NCBI GenBank assembly: GCA_907163375.1
Contig: CAJQUW010006345.1
Location: 248,001 to 312,000 of the forward strand
Origin: Prostheceraeus crozeri
Taxonomy: Eukaryota > Platyhelminthes > Polycladida > Euryleptidae
Reading direction: 5' to 3'
Length of the DNA: 64,000 nucleotides
This document shows, one piece after another, positions 31,646 to 44,309 of the stretch; the first letter of the stretch is position 1, and every line of letters starts with the position of its first letter. The notes under the pieces were generated by a model. It did no database searches. It was not told where the DNA came from and saw only the letters and a program-made list of their open reading frames with translations. The translations under genes were made by a program, and so were the position numbers.

Positions 31646-34034
31646 GGCAGGTGCTGATCGACATATCGTAAATATAAAACAAATTATTCGATTTTGAATA
31701 TCCAACAAAATTTGGTGCTTCTGAACTCAACCAAGGCATCTTCACAACATCAGAAATTAGTGATTGATTTAAAACTGGAAAGACTGTGAGCCATGTGATT
31801 ATCATTTTCAACTATTTTCAATGTGCACCCGATGATGATGTTACTCTACCTGAATGCAACTAGGAACGGCTGCAGGAAGCCACCAAGACATAATTTCCTG
31901 CGTCGCGCAGAAATGTATTTTGAAAATCAATGCAGATAAGAGGAAGAATATGCCTATCAGAAGTTGAAAAGTGTCAGACTCGAAATTGTAGGGATCTGCG
32001 AAGCTTCAGGATTCGATTCTCGAATCAGCTGCTGATTCAAGACAAATTCGAATCGGTCCGCGTCGGCTAGCCAAAAATTATTTCAATTGTTTTCTAAAAT
32101 TTATAGCCTCTTCCCGCTCGTTCCAAACTTGAACGTGAGATTGTGATGTTCTTGAGATGCTTGTTGGATTGTTAATAAAAGTGGTTGAAGACGTCGGTTG
32201 CTAAATAAAAGCTAGCCGAATCAGCATATGTGCGTGCTGCATGACGCGCAGATCAGGGCTAAAAGTATATAGATATTAGTTCTTTCTTTTCTTAGTACTA
32301 ATGTTAGTGGTATAGAGATAAAAATAACGTCGACGACATTGTCGCCACATGTCACACACTCTTCCCCGTAACCAAAAATTTGTGTTTGATGAGGAAGACT
32401 GTGTTGCACCAAATATTTTGGTCTGTGTAGGACCGTAGTTAGCGGTGAAGACACAGTAAATTTCTACTGAAAGTAAGTCATGACGTGAGGAAGCAAAGAT
32501 CAGATACTATATCCAGTCAATACGAAAAGATCAATGTTTCATACATCAATGAACTATATGATCTCTTTATTGTACTCCTCAGACTTCTTTTAATGAGACC
32601 ATACAAAAGCTAAAAAACTTTTGCGGACTCGGAATTTTCTTCTTATGTAAACTTTTTGCAATTAACTCCTATAACACTTGAACCAAATACCTCATTGGTT
32701 TAATATTTGAGGTACAGATTTTTCAGGATGAAATTACATTTCATTCCAACCATAGACCAAATTTGAACACGAAAAATCTAGTTATCGCACTAAATTTCTG
32801 TCGCCGTTAAAAAACAATAAAATCTCTTTTCCGCTGACATTTGCTCCATGGTTTATAATGAGGAAATGTTCCTCTTATCCTGAATATTTGCGATGAAATT
32901 CATCCGGCATCTGGTACAAAATATGTATATAAAATGAGACGTATTGTTCTCGGTGAGGATGAGAAAGAAAAATACGGCACTCCCTTTAGTAACGGCTTTA
33001 ATAAAATCGAATAGCTAAAAGTATTTACACGGCAAACGTTTCGAGACGCAGTCGCTGCCTCAGTGCACTAAAAAAGAGAACTCTCCCGTATGAAGCTATC
33101 AACCATATTGTTCTCATTTCTCAATAGCCTTTATATCACTTTTTCAATATCGCTGCCTGATTTCCATAACTTTCAACTTCCAAGCTTATACAAAAGCTGG
33201 TCATGCATAATAGTTCTCAAAGTCTTTTGTAATCCTTTATTTGCAGGAGCTTGAGTGACGAATTTACGCAGTCATATAGGCGGTTAAATAAATTGATTGA
33301 AATTGGCCTAGACTTTTTTCTCTACCCTACACCACCCCACGGGGAGAAGTACTAATAAGTCAAGGGTGAAGCAGCTTTCGTACACTGATAACTTTCAACA
33401 GGTGATGGCTGGTGACTGAGCATGTGAATGAGTGATGTAGGTACTTCCCCAGGCGAAAGACTGCACTTGCATAACCGAACCGTTGCCCTTTAACAATTGA
33501 GGTATGATACCACCTGTAAATGATCATCTTAAGATAATTCCTCATGTCAGACATGATATTTGTAAGATAAGGTGTCAAAGAAATTTATCTCAGAAAGAGG
33601 CCTTGAAGACGTATTTCTTAAATAACAGTTATTGTCAACAAGCGGCGGTCAATCAGATGCTTACGATGGAATTTCTGGTGACAATATCTTGACACTCCAA
33701 AAAGGAGTGCGCGGAACTGGGAGTTGCCTCTCATGGATCAACCCAATCAATCAACGAAACTGCAATAAAGACAACTTGCAACGCGAAGTCGAATGTTAAG
33801 ACATTGGATCAAGATCATTCTTTTTTTTGTGAAATATAGTGGTCCTGTAGATGCATATAATTTTTATGTCGTATAGATATTAAAATATTATCGAGCTTGT
33901 CATCAATTCTGATTTATTAAATTGGCTCTAACAGACTGATATATTTGACTGTGTTTGATTAATTGTGTTAGGCGAATGCGATTACGCAACTATTGTCGGC
34001 CGTTAAAAAAGACCAGATTTTTGAAGTAATTAAT
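31646..34034. other. intronic DNA with one possible retroelement tail motif
   Basis: No gene is seen. On the minus strand at about 33010-33075 there is GAGGCAGCGACTGCGTCTCG followed by AAACGTTTGCCGTGT and an AT-rich run. 'Repeated dinucleotide then CGAAACGT' is typical of Penelope-like 3' tails. This is a weak clue, not an identification. Confidence 0.3.
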
Positions 34035-34447
34035 ATTTTGCATGGTTGCTATTTATTGCCATGCCGATTTCAAATACCGTGGTATCCATCATCAGTGGCG
34101 ATAATACAACAAACGGACAGGGTTATATACAATTTTGGACAAGAAATCGATGATGAGCACATTTAGAAAAGAGACCCGGACAGTCGCAAGGCAAGAGTAC
34201 AAATTAAAATCGTCAGTGGGCATATAAACAGAATGAGCCACGCATTGACAGAGAAATATCTGTCAGCAAACAAAGAAATAGAATTGGTCATCAACTAAAA
34301 TAAATGTAAAAGTTCGGATGATGTTCGATTGTTCATGAGGTTTTGGCGTGGTTTTATGATGAGTGATTCTGATATTCTTATGTGTTTTGATGATGGATAC
34401 CACGGTATTTCAAACCGGTATGGCAATGAATCGCAACCATGCAAAAT
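34035..34447. repeat. inverted repeat, 60-bp arms, hammerhead-like core
   Basis: Arms 34035-34094 and 34388-34447 match at about 54 of 60 positions. On the minus strand the left arm reads CTGATGATGGATACCACGG followed by TATTTGAAAT. CTGATGA and GAAA are the two conserved strands of a hammerhead core, and GGATACC/GGTATTT can pair as the stem between them. In the right arm these core bases are changed. Penelope-like elements and some other retroelements are known to carry such ribozymes, often in inverted partial copies. Confidence 0.5.
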
Positions 34448-35241
34448 CTCTACGGCTTCTAGCTCGCAATAATTAATATTACCTAAAAAAACTCCTGAGT
34501 CATCAAAGTAAAGCATCGCTATGTGAAGTAGTAAATTTCATCGACGTAAGTGAATATCTTACATTGAGTTAAGTTATTTACAAAGCCTTGCAGACGGCAT
34601 CAAAAGTCAGTCATTTATTTTGCCAGTCATCAGAAAAGAGAAAAACAAAAGTGATTAGACCTCACCATTGATGAGGTTAGTATCTTTCGATAAGTAACGT
34701 TGTCGAAAAATTAAGGAATTTGTAAAGAACAATAGCTCGTTTAGTCGTGCTTGCCTCACTGACGGTAAAAATTGATTGATTGAACGTCAAACAGTTGAAG
34801 TCGAGTTTAAGAATTCAGATAATTGACGTGTTCTGACGATTGATAACCAACTATGTCTCTTACTACTGAAAATACTGTCACAACAGGAAACGATGATTTG
34901 TATCACTACTGTTTGTTGCCATACGCATGACGGCAGACGCACATTATGAATGATGTGAAAAATGCATGTAGTCACTCCTCCAGAGTGTTTTGTGCTGATG
35001 ACTAAGCTAGAACAGGACGAAACATCGACATTAGATGACAATAATGTAAAGACCATGTGCTTTGTTACATATGTGTGTCAGCAAAGCGCTTAGATAGGAA
35101 AAGCATCGCGACTTGAACAATTTAAATCGCTGTATTCCTTGACAGCCGTGGACGCTGTGTTTCGTAATGCGAAAACTCGTAAATAGTACAGTGCAGCTCT
35201 CGGGAAGTCCTAAATTAGTTACATCATTTGGAATGGGTGAG

Positions 35242-35453
35242 TGGTGTGTGGTGAGTAGTGAGTGGTCTCCGCGGCACACTGGTTAAGTGCTTGGCCTAGC
35301 GATCTTTTGGTCCAGAGGTCGAGCCGCGAAGGTGTCATTGGAAGTCGGCAGGAAGGGCATCCGGACTAAAAGTACTACAACGCTCCATAAGTCTGACTAT
35401 GTCAGCACCGTCCAAGCCCCAAGTATGGGGAGTAGTGACGTAAAAGTTTCATG
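35242..35453 (+). mobile_element. tRNA-derived SINE with perfect 19-bp target duplication
   Basis: The body is flanked by identical 19-bp repeats ATCATTTGGAATGGGTGAG (35223-35241 and 35454-35472). Its 5' part looks like a tRNA, with an A box in GCACACTGGTTAAGTG and a B box in GAGGTCGAGCC, suitable as an internal RNA polymerase III promoter. The 3' part contains GCAGGAAGGGCATCCGG, a conserved motif in several SINE families and their partner LINEs. The exact target duplication implies a recent insertion. Confidence 0.85.
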
Positions 35454-35472
35454 ATCATTTGGAATGGGTGAG

Positions 35473-36654
35473 CAAGCTGATTGACTACTGAAGATCCTAG
35501 CTTGCTGAGTGGCTTTTAATTGACAGATTGCTGAGTGCCAGTTCGTCAGGAGATGCACATTGGAAAATTTTTGCAGACAAAATTGTTATAAGCTGAGTTT
35601 CGGCCTTTCCGAGCAGCATTGACTGGTGCATGTGGGACAAAACCCAGATACAGAGGGATTTAATATAATTCAAGTTTGCAATCGTTTTATATGCCCAAGC
35701 AAACTGACTCTAAGACTATCTTAAATAAAGCTTGCAAAAAATTGATAATACTTGAATCCGTAACATGTTTTCGAATTGACCAATGAAGCATCTGCAGATC
35801 GAAGATTCCATGATATTTGACATCCGTCGCTATCTTATTTACATCAATGATTCAACTGCCACTTTGGTTCTTCAGTGAGATGAAAATGCTACAAGTAGAT
35901 TCATTTCATGCCTTCTACCGGAAGTTTCAAATGTTCTTTCAAACGGAAAAAAAGATTCTTGCAATCATTCATCTTTCTGATTCAGATTTCACGATTGGAA
36001 TTATAAATAACAAGATTCAAATCACGGACTACACTTGAATCTAGAAATAATATAATCTCTTTCTATTGCAAATGAACTTTATGTAAAGTAACGTAGAGTA
36101 ACGCATCACAGTAGAACAGAGAAAACAATTTTCTCTGCAGATTTATCTGCGCTATTCAGAGAGGCAAGAAAGGAAAATTGTCAGCACTAAGAAAGGAAGA
36201 TTGCTGCGAATTTTTGACAGTGTCAGTAAATTGTAAATTTCCGATTATCTGGATTAGTACACTGTTGCATATAGAAAAACATCTCAAAAATCGAAACTTT
36301 AGAATTCCATCGCAATAAGGCATAAAAGGGAGACCAGGGAAATTTGGCCGCCTCAAGTAGATGCTTCGTATCTCCTCGTGTCTGCTAAGTTTACACTGAT
36401 TGCTCTTCGCCTCCAAATACATGTATAAAGACACAATATCCAGTAGTTGTAGAAGCTATGAATCAATCGGTGAAAACAACTTTTATCAGAAATGTTCTGC
36501 TCCAATCACCAATTTCCCATATCACAAAGTAGTGATTTTCAGACATTTTCTCACGTCACAAAAATAAAGAATTTCGCACATCACCAAAAAATTGCTTGTG
36601 AATTACTCATAATGAGTCTTTATTAATCAATCCTCTCTATCACTGTATTTATGC
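35473..36654. other. intronic DNA, nothing recognised
   Basis: Several short open frames on both strands, none with a known motif or splice context. Confidence 0.4.
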
Positions 36655-39272
36655 CAGTGCTGCCACTCTGATATTTAGAAAATCCCACGCAGGTGAATTT
36701 TTTCACGCAGGCGTATTAAACAGTTACATTCAGCGCTACATCTACTTTACAAGACAAGGTTTACAAGTTCAACTTTTCCTTTCAATTTTGTTTTGACTCA
36801 TCACAACTACATGTAACCGTATGTGTAGGCTGTGTGGTGGTTATGTTCTGATAAATTTGATCTTAAATTACTATCTGTGAAACTGCTTCAATTCGACCGG
36901 ACAAGGACGAAACGTTGTCACCGACATTTTTGCGAAAATGAGACTTTTGTATATTCGGAATGCGTATTGTCGAGCTGTCACGTACCCTAATTTCTGTGTT
37001 CAAACCCTTTGAAGCATGAAGGTGAGGAGCGTAAAGGAACAAGAAGCTATAAAGACCATAAAGAACAATAAAATTTTTAATTTTATTTCGACTCTCCTGA
37101 AAAATCGTCACATGGTGCTTACAACGTTTCGTCTTGATACGGTCAAATTATGCTTCAACATGCGTTGAGAATGTGTTATGTAAGTACATGTTACGGTAGT
37201 AAGTCTAAAGAGTGCACAATCTATTTTTTTCTGTACTTATTCTCTTGCTTCCTTCAGACGATTAGCTCCGCATTTTAAATCTACATCAATCATACATTAG
37301 ATATTGCAGCTGGGCAATCCAACGAAAAACAAATGCTTTCCATTCAATACATGTATTTTGAAAACAACAAATATCGGTAGAGAGTATCTATCAAAAGACT
37401 TAACAAACGCAAGACTCGTAAAAACAAAATATAACAACAGAATATGTCTATCAAAAGACCATAATAGTAAAAAAACAAACTCAAAGAGCTAGGCAGCTCT
37501 AGTGTACATAAAATGCTCACAAATGAAATTATTCGATTAAAAATAAGCTCAAACGAATTATGCTCAGCTCTACTAGTTTCTATAAAAATGTCCAAACTTT
37601 CGAATACAAAATACAACAAGAGTACCTACTGATTATACGTACTGACAATGCATGTACATGCTACTACTACACACTGTACAAAATATACTGTATAATTCAA
37701 CTAAAAAAACTTTGAAGATAACAATATTTGAGAAAATGTAAAAAAACCGGGTACTGTTAGTTTTAGCAAACTGTTCAATTGCTTTCTTTATGATTCTTTG
37801 TTTTGATTTTGTCTGTTCCACTGTCAATTTCTTTTCGTCTTTTTCAATCTTCTTGCGTTTCATCTGAATAAGCGACAGTTTCCTTTGATACTCAGCTATC
37901 ATCAATAAGGCAGATGATTCTTCTTCTTGGAGTTCGCTTTTATGTGAAGCTATTTGCTTTTGCTTGTTCAACAATGCCATCTGCTCTTTCGATCTTTCCA
38001 TTTCTTCCTCCAATTTCCTCTTCCGCGCTGCTTGTTCCTTTTTTCTTGTCGGCCTCTTTCTCCTGTTTCAGCCTCTTCTGGTATGATGCATGAGCATTGA
38101 AGCCCATTTGGACCAGGTCTTCACTCAAAGGAAAATTGTAACAACAGTAGTTCGAAGCCCGCAGATAGCCACTGATAACCAAGCATGAGTTCACTGAGAT
38201 TTCATTCAAACAGTTTTCGCTTTTTAGTAACTGTATCTGACAGACAACTAAAAGCTCGTTCTACCGCAGCATTTCCGTGAGGTATTGACAAAACGGAGGT
38301 GGACAATCGTGTGAGAATCGGATAGACTTGTTGCGAAGTGTTGCAGTCACCGATGGCAGTCGATTTCAGACTCCCGACATGAAGCCAGTGCTGAACTATA
38401 TCGTTCAGTTCTTCAACTGCGCGTGAAATCCCATATTGACGCCACTCCCGTTATCAAGGATTGACATCTTCACTACTGTACTTCATTTCTTTGGCAATGG
38501 AAACAACTGCTGTTTCATCTTCGGTTTTCCGAAGAGCAGGATCCAGAAGACGAAGTTGCCTCACTCGCTTGTCGGCCAGCGGTAAATAGCCTTGAAGTTT
38601 ACTGGACAAAGTACAATAAAACTTTCGGACACGGTTGAAAAATTCAGTGCGCACTGATTCACTAACAGAATCCAGTTTCTTTCCGGTGTCTTCACCGATA
38701 AATATGGCAGAATCTGGAAGTTGTGAATCTCGATCAAATGAAATTTTCTTCAATCTTTTTGTGTTTTCATCAACAAATTCTTTCTTCAAAAAAACATAAA
38801 AGAACATTTACAAACAGTTCGCGAACGTCAGAATACATTTTATGAACAAGAACAGAATTTCTTTGATAAACTTTTTCAAATTTGTTCAAAAGAGGAAGAA
38901 CGGATTGCATGAACAACAGGTCCAAATGTATCAATATCAACGCAATGTCGTAACGATCGCAACACAACATACAATGTTCATTATCCATGCTACCCACCAC
39001 CACAATCAGCCATTGGACCAAAAAACAATACTGGAAGCAGAAAACTTAGTTTTAAATAATTGTAGGGGCTACTGTATGTATATTCTTATGGAAAATAGGA
39101 AACCATGGAAAATTCATGATACGATACAAAATTATATCATATTCCTTTACAGATCATATGTATAAGTATTATCCATATTTCCCTTCACGCACCTCTTCAA
39201 AATCCCACGCATTTCACGCAGAAATATTTTTTTTCACGCACTGCGTAAATTTACGCAGGAGTGGCAGCACTG
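36655..39272 (-). mobile_element. hAT transposon, internally deleted
   Basis: Ends are CAGTGCTGCCACTC on both sides (inverted), and the flanks carry a perfect 8-bp duplication ATTTATGC (36647-36654 and 39273-39280), diagnostic for hAT. Subterminal regions contain repeated CACGCA/TGCGTGA words that may bind transposase. Inside is only the C-terminal part of a hAT transposase on the minus strand, so the copy is non-autonomous. Confidence 0.9.
37739..39021 (-). pseudogene. hAT transposase C-terminal half, broken
   Basis: Reading leftward: LLFMQSVLPLLNKFEKVYQR and VLVHKMYSDVRELFVNVL match the helical insertion part of ZBED/SCAND3-like hAT transposases. After a frame change comes KKEFVDENTKRLKKISFDRD and the segment to 38454. 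At 38283-38245 is the hATC dimerisation signature PHGNAAVERAFSCLSDT. It is followed by LVISGYLRASNYCCYNFPLS and a long Lys/Glu-rich coiled-coil tail (MEEEMERSKEQMALLNKQKQ, IQMKRKKIEKDEKKL). The N-terminal zinc finger and the first catalytic residues are absent. At least three frame changes are evident. Confidence 0.7.
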
Positions 39273-40835
39273 ATTTATGCATCTAACACATCAACATAGG
39301 TCTTCCGATGTGTCACGACACAGCTTCCATCCTTCGCATAATCATTCCTTGGACCGGTCGTCCAACTGACTCGGGTAATAATTCATCATCGTCACTTTGG
39401 ATATTTTTTATAGTGTAAATCATTCTTACACCCCGCCTTCTACTAATGATATCATTTCTCCTACTATCTGCTTGTGGACTTTCGGTCAGCCGTAAAGGGC
39501 CAGCATTTCAGCTACCTGTTTGTATATTTAACCATACCCATCAGCAGTCGAAAATGGAGATATAGATTTACAAACATGTCTTCTACATGGTTTTTATTTG
39601 ACTTACTGTCTTAAAAGACTTGAATATCTGTCCCTGAATGGTAGATAAAGCAGCCAATATGTTTATCTTTTGCTTCCGAGACTGATTTCCCAACATATCG
39701 AACATCCACATTCATTGAGACTCCAAATAATAGTAAATGCCTATCATGAATGACTTCGATGGTCGCTGGATTTTGGTTTGATGGTTGAAAGTTCGATCAT
39801 ACTACTGGAAGCTTCGACTTGAAGATGATGTATTTCAGGACATAAGTTTCTCCGTTATAAATACAGTTTTCTTTTTAAGTCCTTCGATAAATCCAAGCAC
39901 TCCATGCACTAACCGAAAAATATAGAGGTTATCAATTTGTTTTGAATAAAAATGTATGCATTTATCCTCTACAACAAATAAAAGTGCAAGTGCTTTTTAG
40001 AGATTTTAATGGCCATGTTAGCTGGTGGAGGACCGTCTAAAGATTCCAGATGACCTATATTCCAGATGTGCCTATATTCCGTGTTACACGAGCTAATCAC
40101 TAAAAATACAGTTGGAAATCATCGACTCCTTATTGCATTCGCTGAGTTTATGACCACTATTTCAGATCCAAATTCTCACAATGAGTCAAAATAATCACAT
40201 GTGGGCCATCCCCGCTTTTCTTGCTATTTCATTCAAATTTACAAATAGTGATCAAACAACTGGCCCCGGTCTCCATTACATCTCATGATGGCATAATGAC
40301 ATCGCAGTCACTGTGAAATTTAAGTTTAAAACATTGTGTGTCTAGCTTAAAAATCTGAACACACAAAATAAAGATAAAGTAGAACAAGAAGAGATCATGC
40401 TACTTTGATGGATTCCAAGGTCGAGTTTTCTGCTTGAATGTTTTTTTCATTTGAATGTCGAGGTATCTGCGCATGAAGATTGTTTTTCTGTACAGATTGA
40501 TTAGAGGACGATTTCATTGTACCTCGATGTCTTCTGTGTGACGTATTATGACTTAAACGTCTTGATTTACACTTTAAGGATATCAGTTTCGTATACTGTT
40601 TCAAAATAATGATCCAGAAAATCCAACATCTAGAAGAGGTAGAAATTGATTGAGATTCTACAGAACACAAGGAGAGACATATCGATTTCAGTAGAGATTC
40701 TCATCCCAATACTCGTCGCCTAGTATGATCATTAATGACAAACGGGATCGTAAAACCTGCGTAAACAGAACATAGCAACAGATTCCCTCTGTCACTTGGT
40801 GCAGATGAAAATACGTACTAGCTAACGCCTCTTAC
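39273..40835. other. intronic DNA downstream of first coding exon
   Basis: No gene seen. A word at about 40018 (TAGCTGGTGGAGGACCG) resembles TAGCTGGCGGAGCACCG at about 5046, perhaps a short shared repeat. Confidence 0.35.
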
Positions 40836-41112
40836 CTGACTCTTGTGTGATCCGATATTGAAGTTGGTTCTCTCGCGCTCTTCATCTCTCGTCTCCGGCG
40901 CTCCATCAATTGCGTTCATCTTTTCTGCAGCTTCTCCAACACGAACACTACTCAGCGTGACGCTGACGATGCCGTTACAGTTGCCACATGCGAGCCAACC
41001 GTCCTCGTGCGAGTTGGCATCACTGAGGTTATCTGGCATCCAGGAAATGCTGCCGACCGCACAGTCGCTACGATGCAGACGGACTCTTTCTTCACGCAAC
41101 TTCATGGCGTCA
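40836..41112 (-). CDS. TULP4: TULP4 orthologue, first coding exon
   Basis: A minus-strand exon bounded by the acceptor aattttacag (right) and the donor GAGTCAG/gtaagag (left). The first ATG at 41105 gives 90 codons, ending in phase 0. It reads MKLREERVRLHRSDCAVGSI, then SWMPDN, HEDGWLACGNCNGIVSVTLS and TNFNIGSHKSQ. From memory, TULP4 starts with 22 residues up to the Trp of 'LSW', then '…EEGWLATGNGRGVVGVTFTS… INFNLRGH'. The Trp is also residue 22 here, supporting this start. The seven bases before the ATG belong to the 5' UTR, so at least one non-coding exon should lie to the right. The exon is markedly GC-richer than its surroundings. Confidence 0.75.
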
Positions 41113-44100
41113 CTGTAAAATTTAGAAAATGCATTAGTAACAACCTGCACGATATGATGAGTAATTATGACTAAATGCGAGCATTTGCGTGACAATGAGA
41201 AACACCATGTAAATTAAAGTATTTCTCTAGAACTTCCATCAAGCTATATTTGAATTGACAGCCGTTTTATTTAAGTATAATAAAAAGCGAATAGTAAGGT
41301 AACATTTTATGTCATTAGTAGCACTAATATTGGTAAGTTCCATTCAACCCACAAAGAACTACAAGATTGATTTATATCTTGTAATCACAAATATGCATGC
41401 AGAACTTCCTGAAAATCTGTCGTGTGAAGTTCGACAGCCAACATCACGATTTAGAGTTTGCTCTGGAAATATCTTCAAATATATATATCATGCATGTGTT
41501 TGTCTCAAAACCAATAAGACCATCAGGATTTAAGTGACCGGAAGAGCAAAGAATAAGTGATATGCCATAACCAAGTTTTCCGACAGATTAATTATCATGA
41601 AACGATTTGCAAGAGGCACAGTTTTGGTGACGGAACAACGAATTGGACGGATTTGTCTTGCGACTGCAAAGCAAGGGGCGCCGTTCTGACCTGGGATTTC
41701 ACAGACCGATAGGAGTCTATAGCTGAATTCCCAAGCAGTAAGCTGATGAGGATTAGATGAGGATATGTGGCTATTGGCTATATGGGATATGATATATAAA
41801 GAACAGAAAATGGCTTCCTGCGGGCTAGCCATATTTGAAGTAAATGTAATGCATACAAATTCCTCAATTTGCGGCTAATCCACTATACCCAAAGTCTAAA
41901 ATTGCTTTGACTTTCACAACCAACTGTTCATTTTCCTACTCAAAATTTCTATAATGTAATTGGAAATTGCGTTTTTAATGTACATTATACTTCTTGGTCG
42001 ATTCCATCATCAAACTGGTCATCTTTCTAAATAGAATGCCTTACAAAAACCGGAATTTCGTGATCAATACAGTAATAGATAAAACAATAATACGAGCCAT
42101 AGCGAAATGCAAGTGTGCGCATCAAGACATATCTTTCGTGTTTGTAAAACTTCTAGGTATTTTACCATGCATAGCTTTTTCTGCCGTCGTCAACAAAAGA
42201 CGTGAACACAGAATAATCTAATAAATATTTGGTATCCGCTGAATATCTTGCTTTTTTAATCATTACTACCGGATACGTGGAAAAAAGCTCTCTGGATCAC
42301 GTGAACACAGCACTGAGAAATATGCCAAAAACATCAGATGAAATGCAGTCATATTTCACTTGTTATGACCAAACAGCCCTCAGTAACTAATGACTTTTCG
42401 GGCCTGAATGGTAATTTGGTATAGACTCACGGAATGACCCAGTCTTTACAATGTGTACTTTCACCGAAACAAATATTTACCGGGAAGTGACTTTCAAGCT
42501 ATTATATATTTAACAGCAACTTTGTTGAAATGTACCTTTGTGAGGCAAACGGTTGTCGATGTTGCTGTTACTATGTGAGCATGAAAGTCTACGGGTTACT
42601 CGACTTTCGGGACTTTCTAGACTTTGTCAAGCTGCTGAAATGTTTGTGGCCGAAATTTGACTGCGTACGGCAAAATCTCGCCGAACTTGGAGGCACTCGC
42701 TGCTGATTGTGATGCCTGCGGAGACCATGTTAAGCATTCGTTCCTGATTCCTCTATCGAACATCACCCAGGTGTTCTTCGTCCATTTGTTGCTGATCAGG
42801 AAATCATAGCCTTAATCAAACTCCGGACGAAACACCACACAACATATGATCTTGATAAGGTCAACTGTGTTCATTGTTCAACCTGCTTCAACACACTGGT
42901 TCACCCATGCTTTCGGCCTCTAAAGATTGCTGCATTTTAGCTGCATGCTTATCTAGAAAACCATGCCCGAGCTAACTTGGAGGTGGAAATCACCTACATG
43001 CAAGCACTGTAACATGATTTATGCCATTTCGCTCAGTCCCACCTTCGTGAGTTATAAAATCGCGTGCAAATTGTATCCGTTAAGAATACACAGAGACTTC
43101 TCCCAGTCTGTCTGTCTCTAGAGATCATTGTCTAAGTATACAAGTATCTTTTCATAACCTTAAGTGTTTCATTAAAATTACGAGAAGTTCATTGAGCTTC
43201 GGATTGGTTTCAGAAATCATTCCTACAAATCCAATGCATGAGATTTCCGTTAATCATCACCAACGAATAGAGTTTGGAAATACCGTACAATTTGATGACG
43301 CTAGTGTTCTGTCATCACATTTTTTCGCTGTTCGAAAAGTCATCTAGCCACTTTTTAGAATGTTTTTTTGCTTGAAACAAATAGACACTTTCCACTTGCA
43401 TTAACAAATACCAAACTCAGTCTTCCAAAATTTTAGATTTCGGAAAAAGTGACTCACACATCCTTATTTTCGCAATAATAATAGAAGAAGTGCCTGCTAC
43501 GAGACAGGCTTAATTCAATGACACATTAGATTTGTGAAGCTACAGTCATCATGCCGTTCACAGCACGGTGCAATTTCTCTCATGAGTCATAAACAAAATA
43601 TTTTTAAAATTACAAACTTTAAATACAGATTGGAATCAGTGCATAACAATGCATTTGCAATGAAATGATGACCTCCAAGTTAGCAGACTAGCAATTATAT
43701 GATGATAAGTTTGGCAGTTTACTCCTTTTTCATTACTTGCTTCAAATGAATGATAAATCTTATCTGAAACTATGACGAATAAAAATACGCAACACAAACG
43801 CTTCTTAAGGGCATTCATATGCGGACATCGAAATTAATTTAACATAACGCGAGGAGACAATTGCTATATTCATTAGTCTACTTATTATCTCTTGAGATGA
43901 CTGAATCGATGTGTACTCAGCATCACTAGTTAAAGGTAATCACCAAGGTTACATAGTACAGGTATGATTTCCTTAATGCATCCTCCGTTAGTTCGCTAGT
44001 AGAGAGATTGAAATACTATAAAATGGTTTATGATTGCCACGTAACTGCTTGTTGCTGTAATCGTAATTTGATTCGTCTGCTGATATCATCTGCGACGCAG

Positions 44101-44309
44101 CACTTTTGACTTAAGAATAATATCGTAAAATATCAGTAGCTATTGGTGATATAATGAATATGTAATTTTGATGTTAACAACTGCTAACATCAAGGACTTT
44201 GATTTCCAAAACGAACAATTGACAAAATATTGATTTTTATGTTCTTAGGTAAATCAAAGCATTTTCAATGGGCATCTGAATTTTGAATAAATCTCTCTGA
44301 CTACTAGGT
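41113..44309. other. upstream of TULP4 start; one orphan open frame
   Basis: The missing 5' UTR exon and promoter should be on this side, but I cannot place them. GC-richer DNA at 42600-43050 contains an open plus-strand frame (42758-42942) reading EHHPGVLRPFVADQEIIALI then KLRTKHHTTYDLDKVNCVHC. I do not recognise it; it may be a decayed repeat gene. Confidence 0.3.

Larger units (their letters stand above)
5938..40835 (-). other. TULP4 intron of about 34.9 kb
   Basis: The interval between two exons that join in phase 0 to give a continuous TULP4-like WD40 sequence. The minus-strand donor gtaagag abuts 40836 and the minus-strand acceptor …attacag abuts 5937. It contains two P elements, two Crypton-like genes, Tc1 and mariner relatives, a hAT, a SINE and several foldbacks, all listed separately. 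No further exon is required between the two, because the reading frame and the family alignment are continuous across the join. Confidence 0.65.

Noticed and set aside
34992-35028. A second hammerhead (CTGATGACTAAGC…GGACGAAAC)
   Set aside because: The conserved strands are present, but the bases that should form the stem between them do not pair, beginning with a C-C mismatch next to the core.
5809-41112. The WD40 exons as IFT121/WDR35
   Set aside because: IFT121 also has this layout, but GWLACGN…SVTLSS, NFNI.SH and GRWNVDLINDR fit TULP4 much better than the IFT121 equivalents (GFIACGG…, GSWYEEMINNR).
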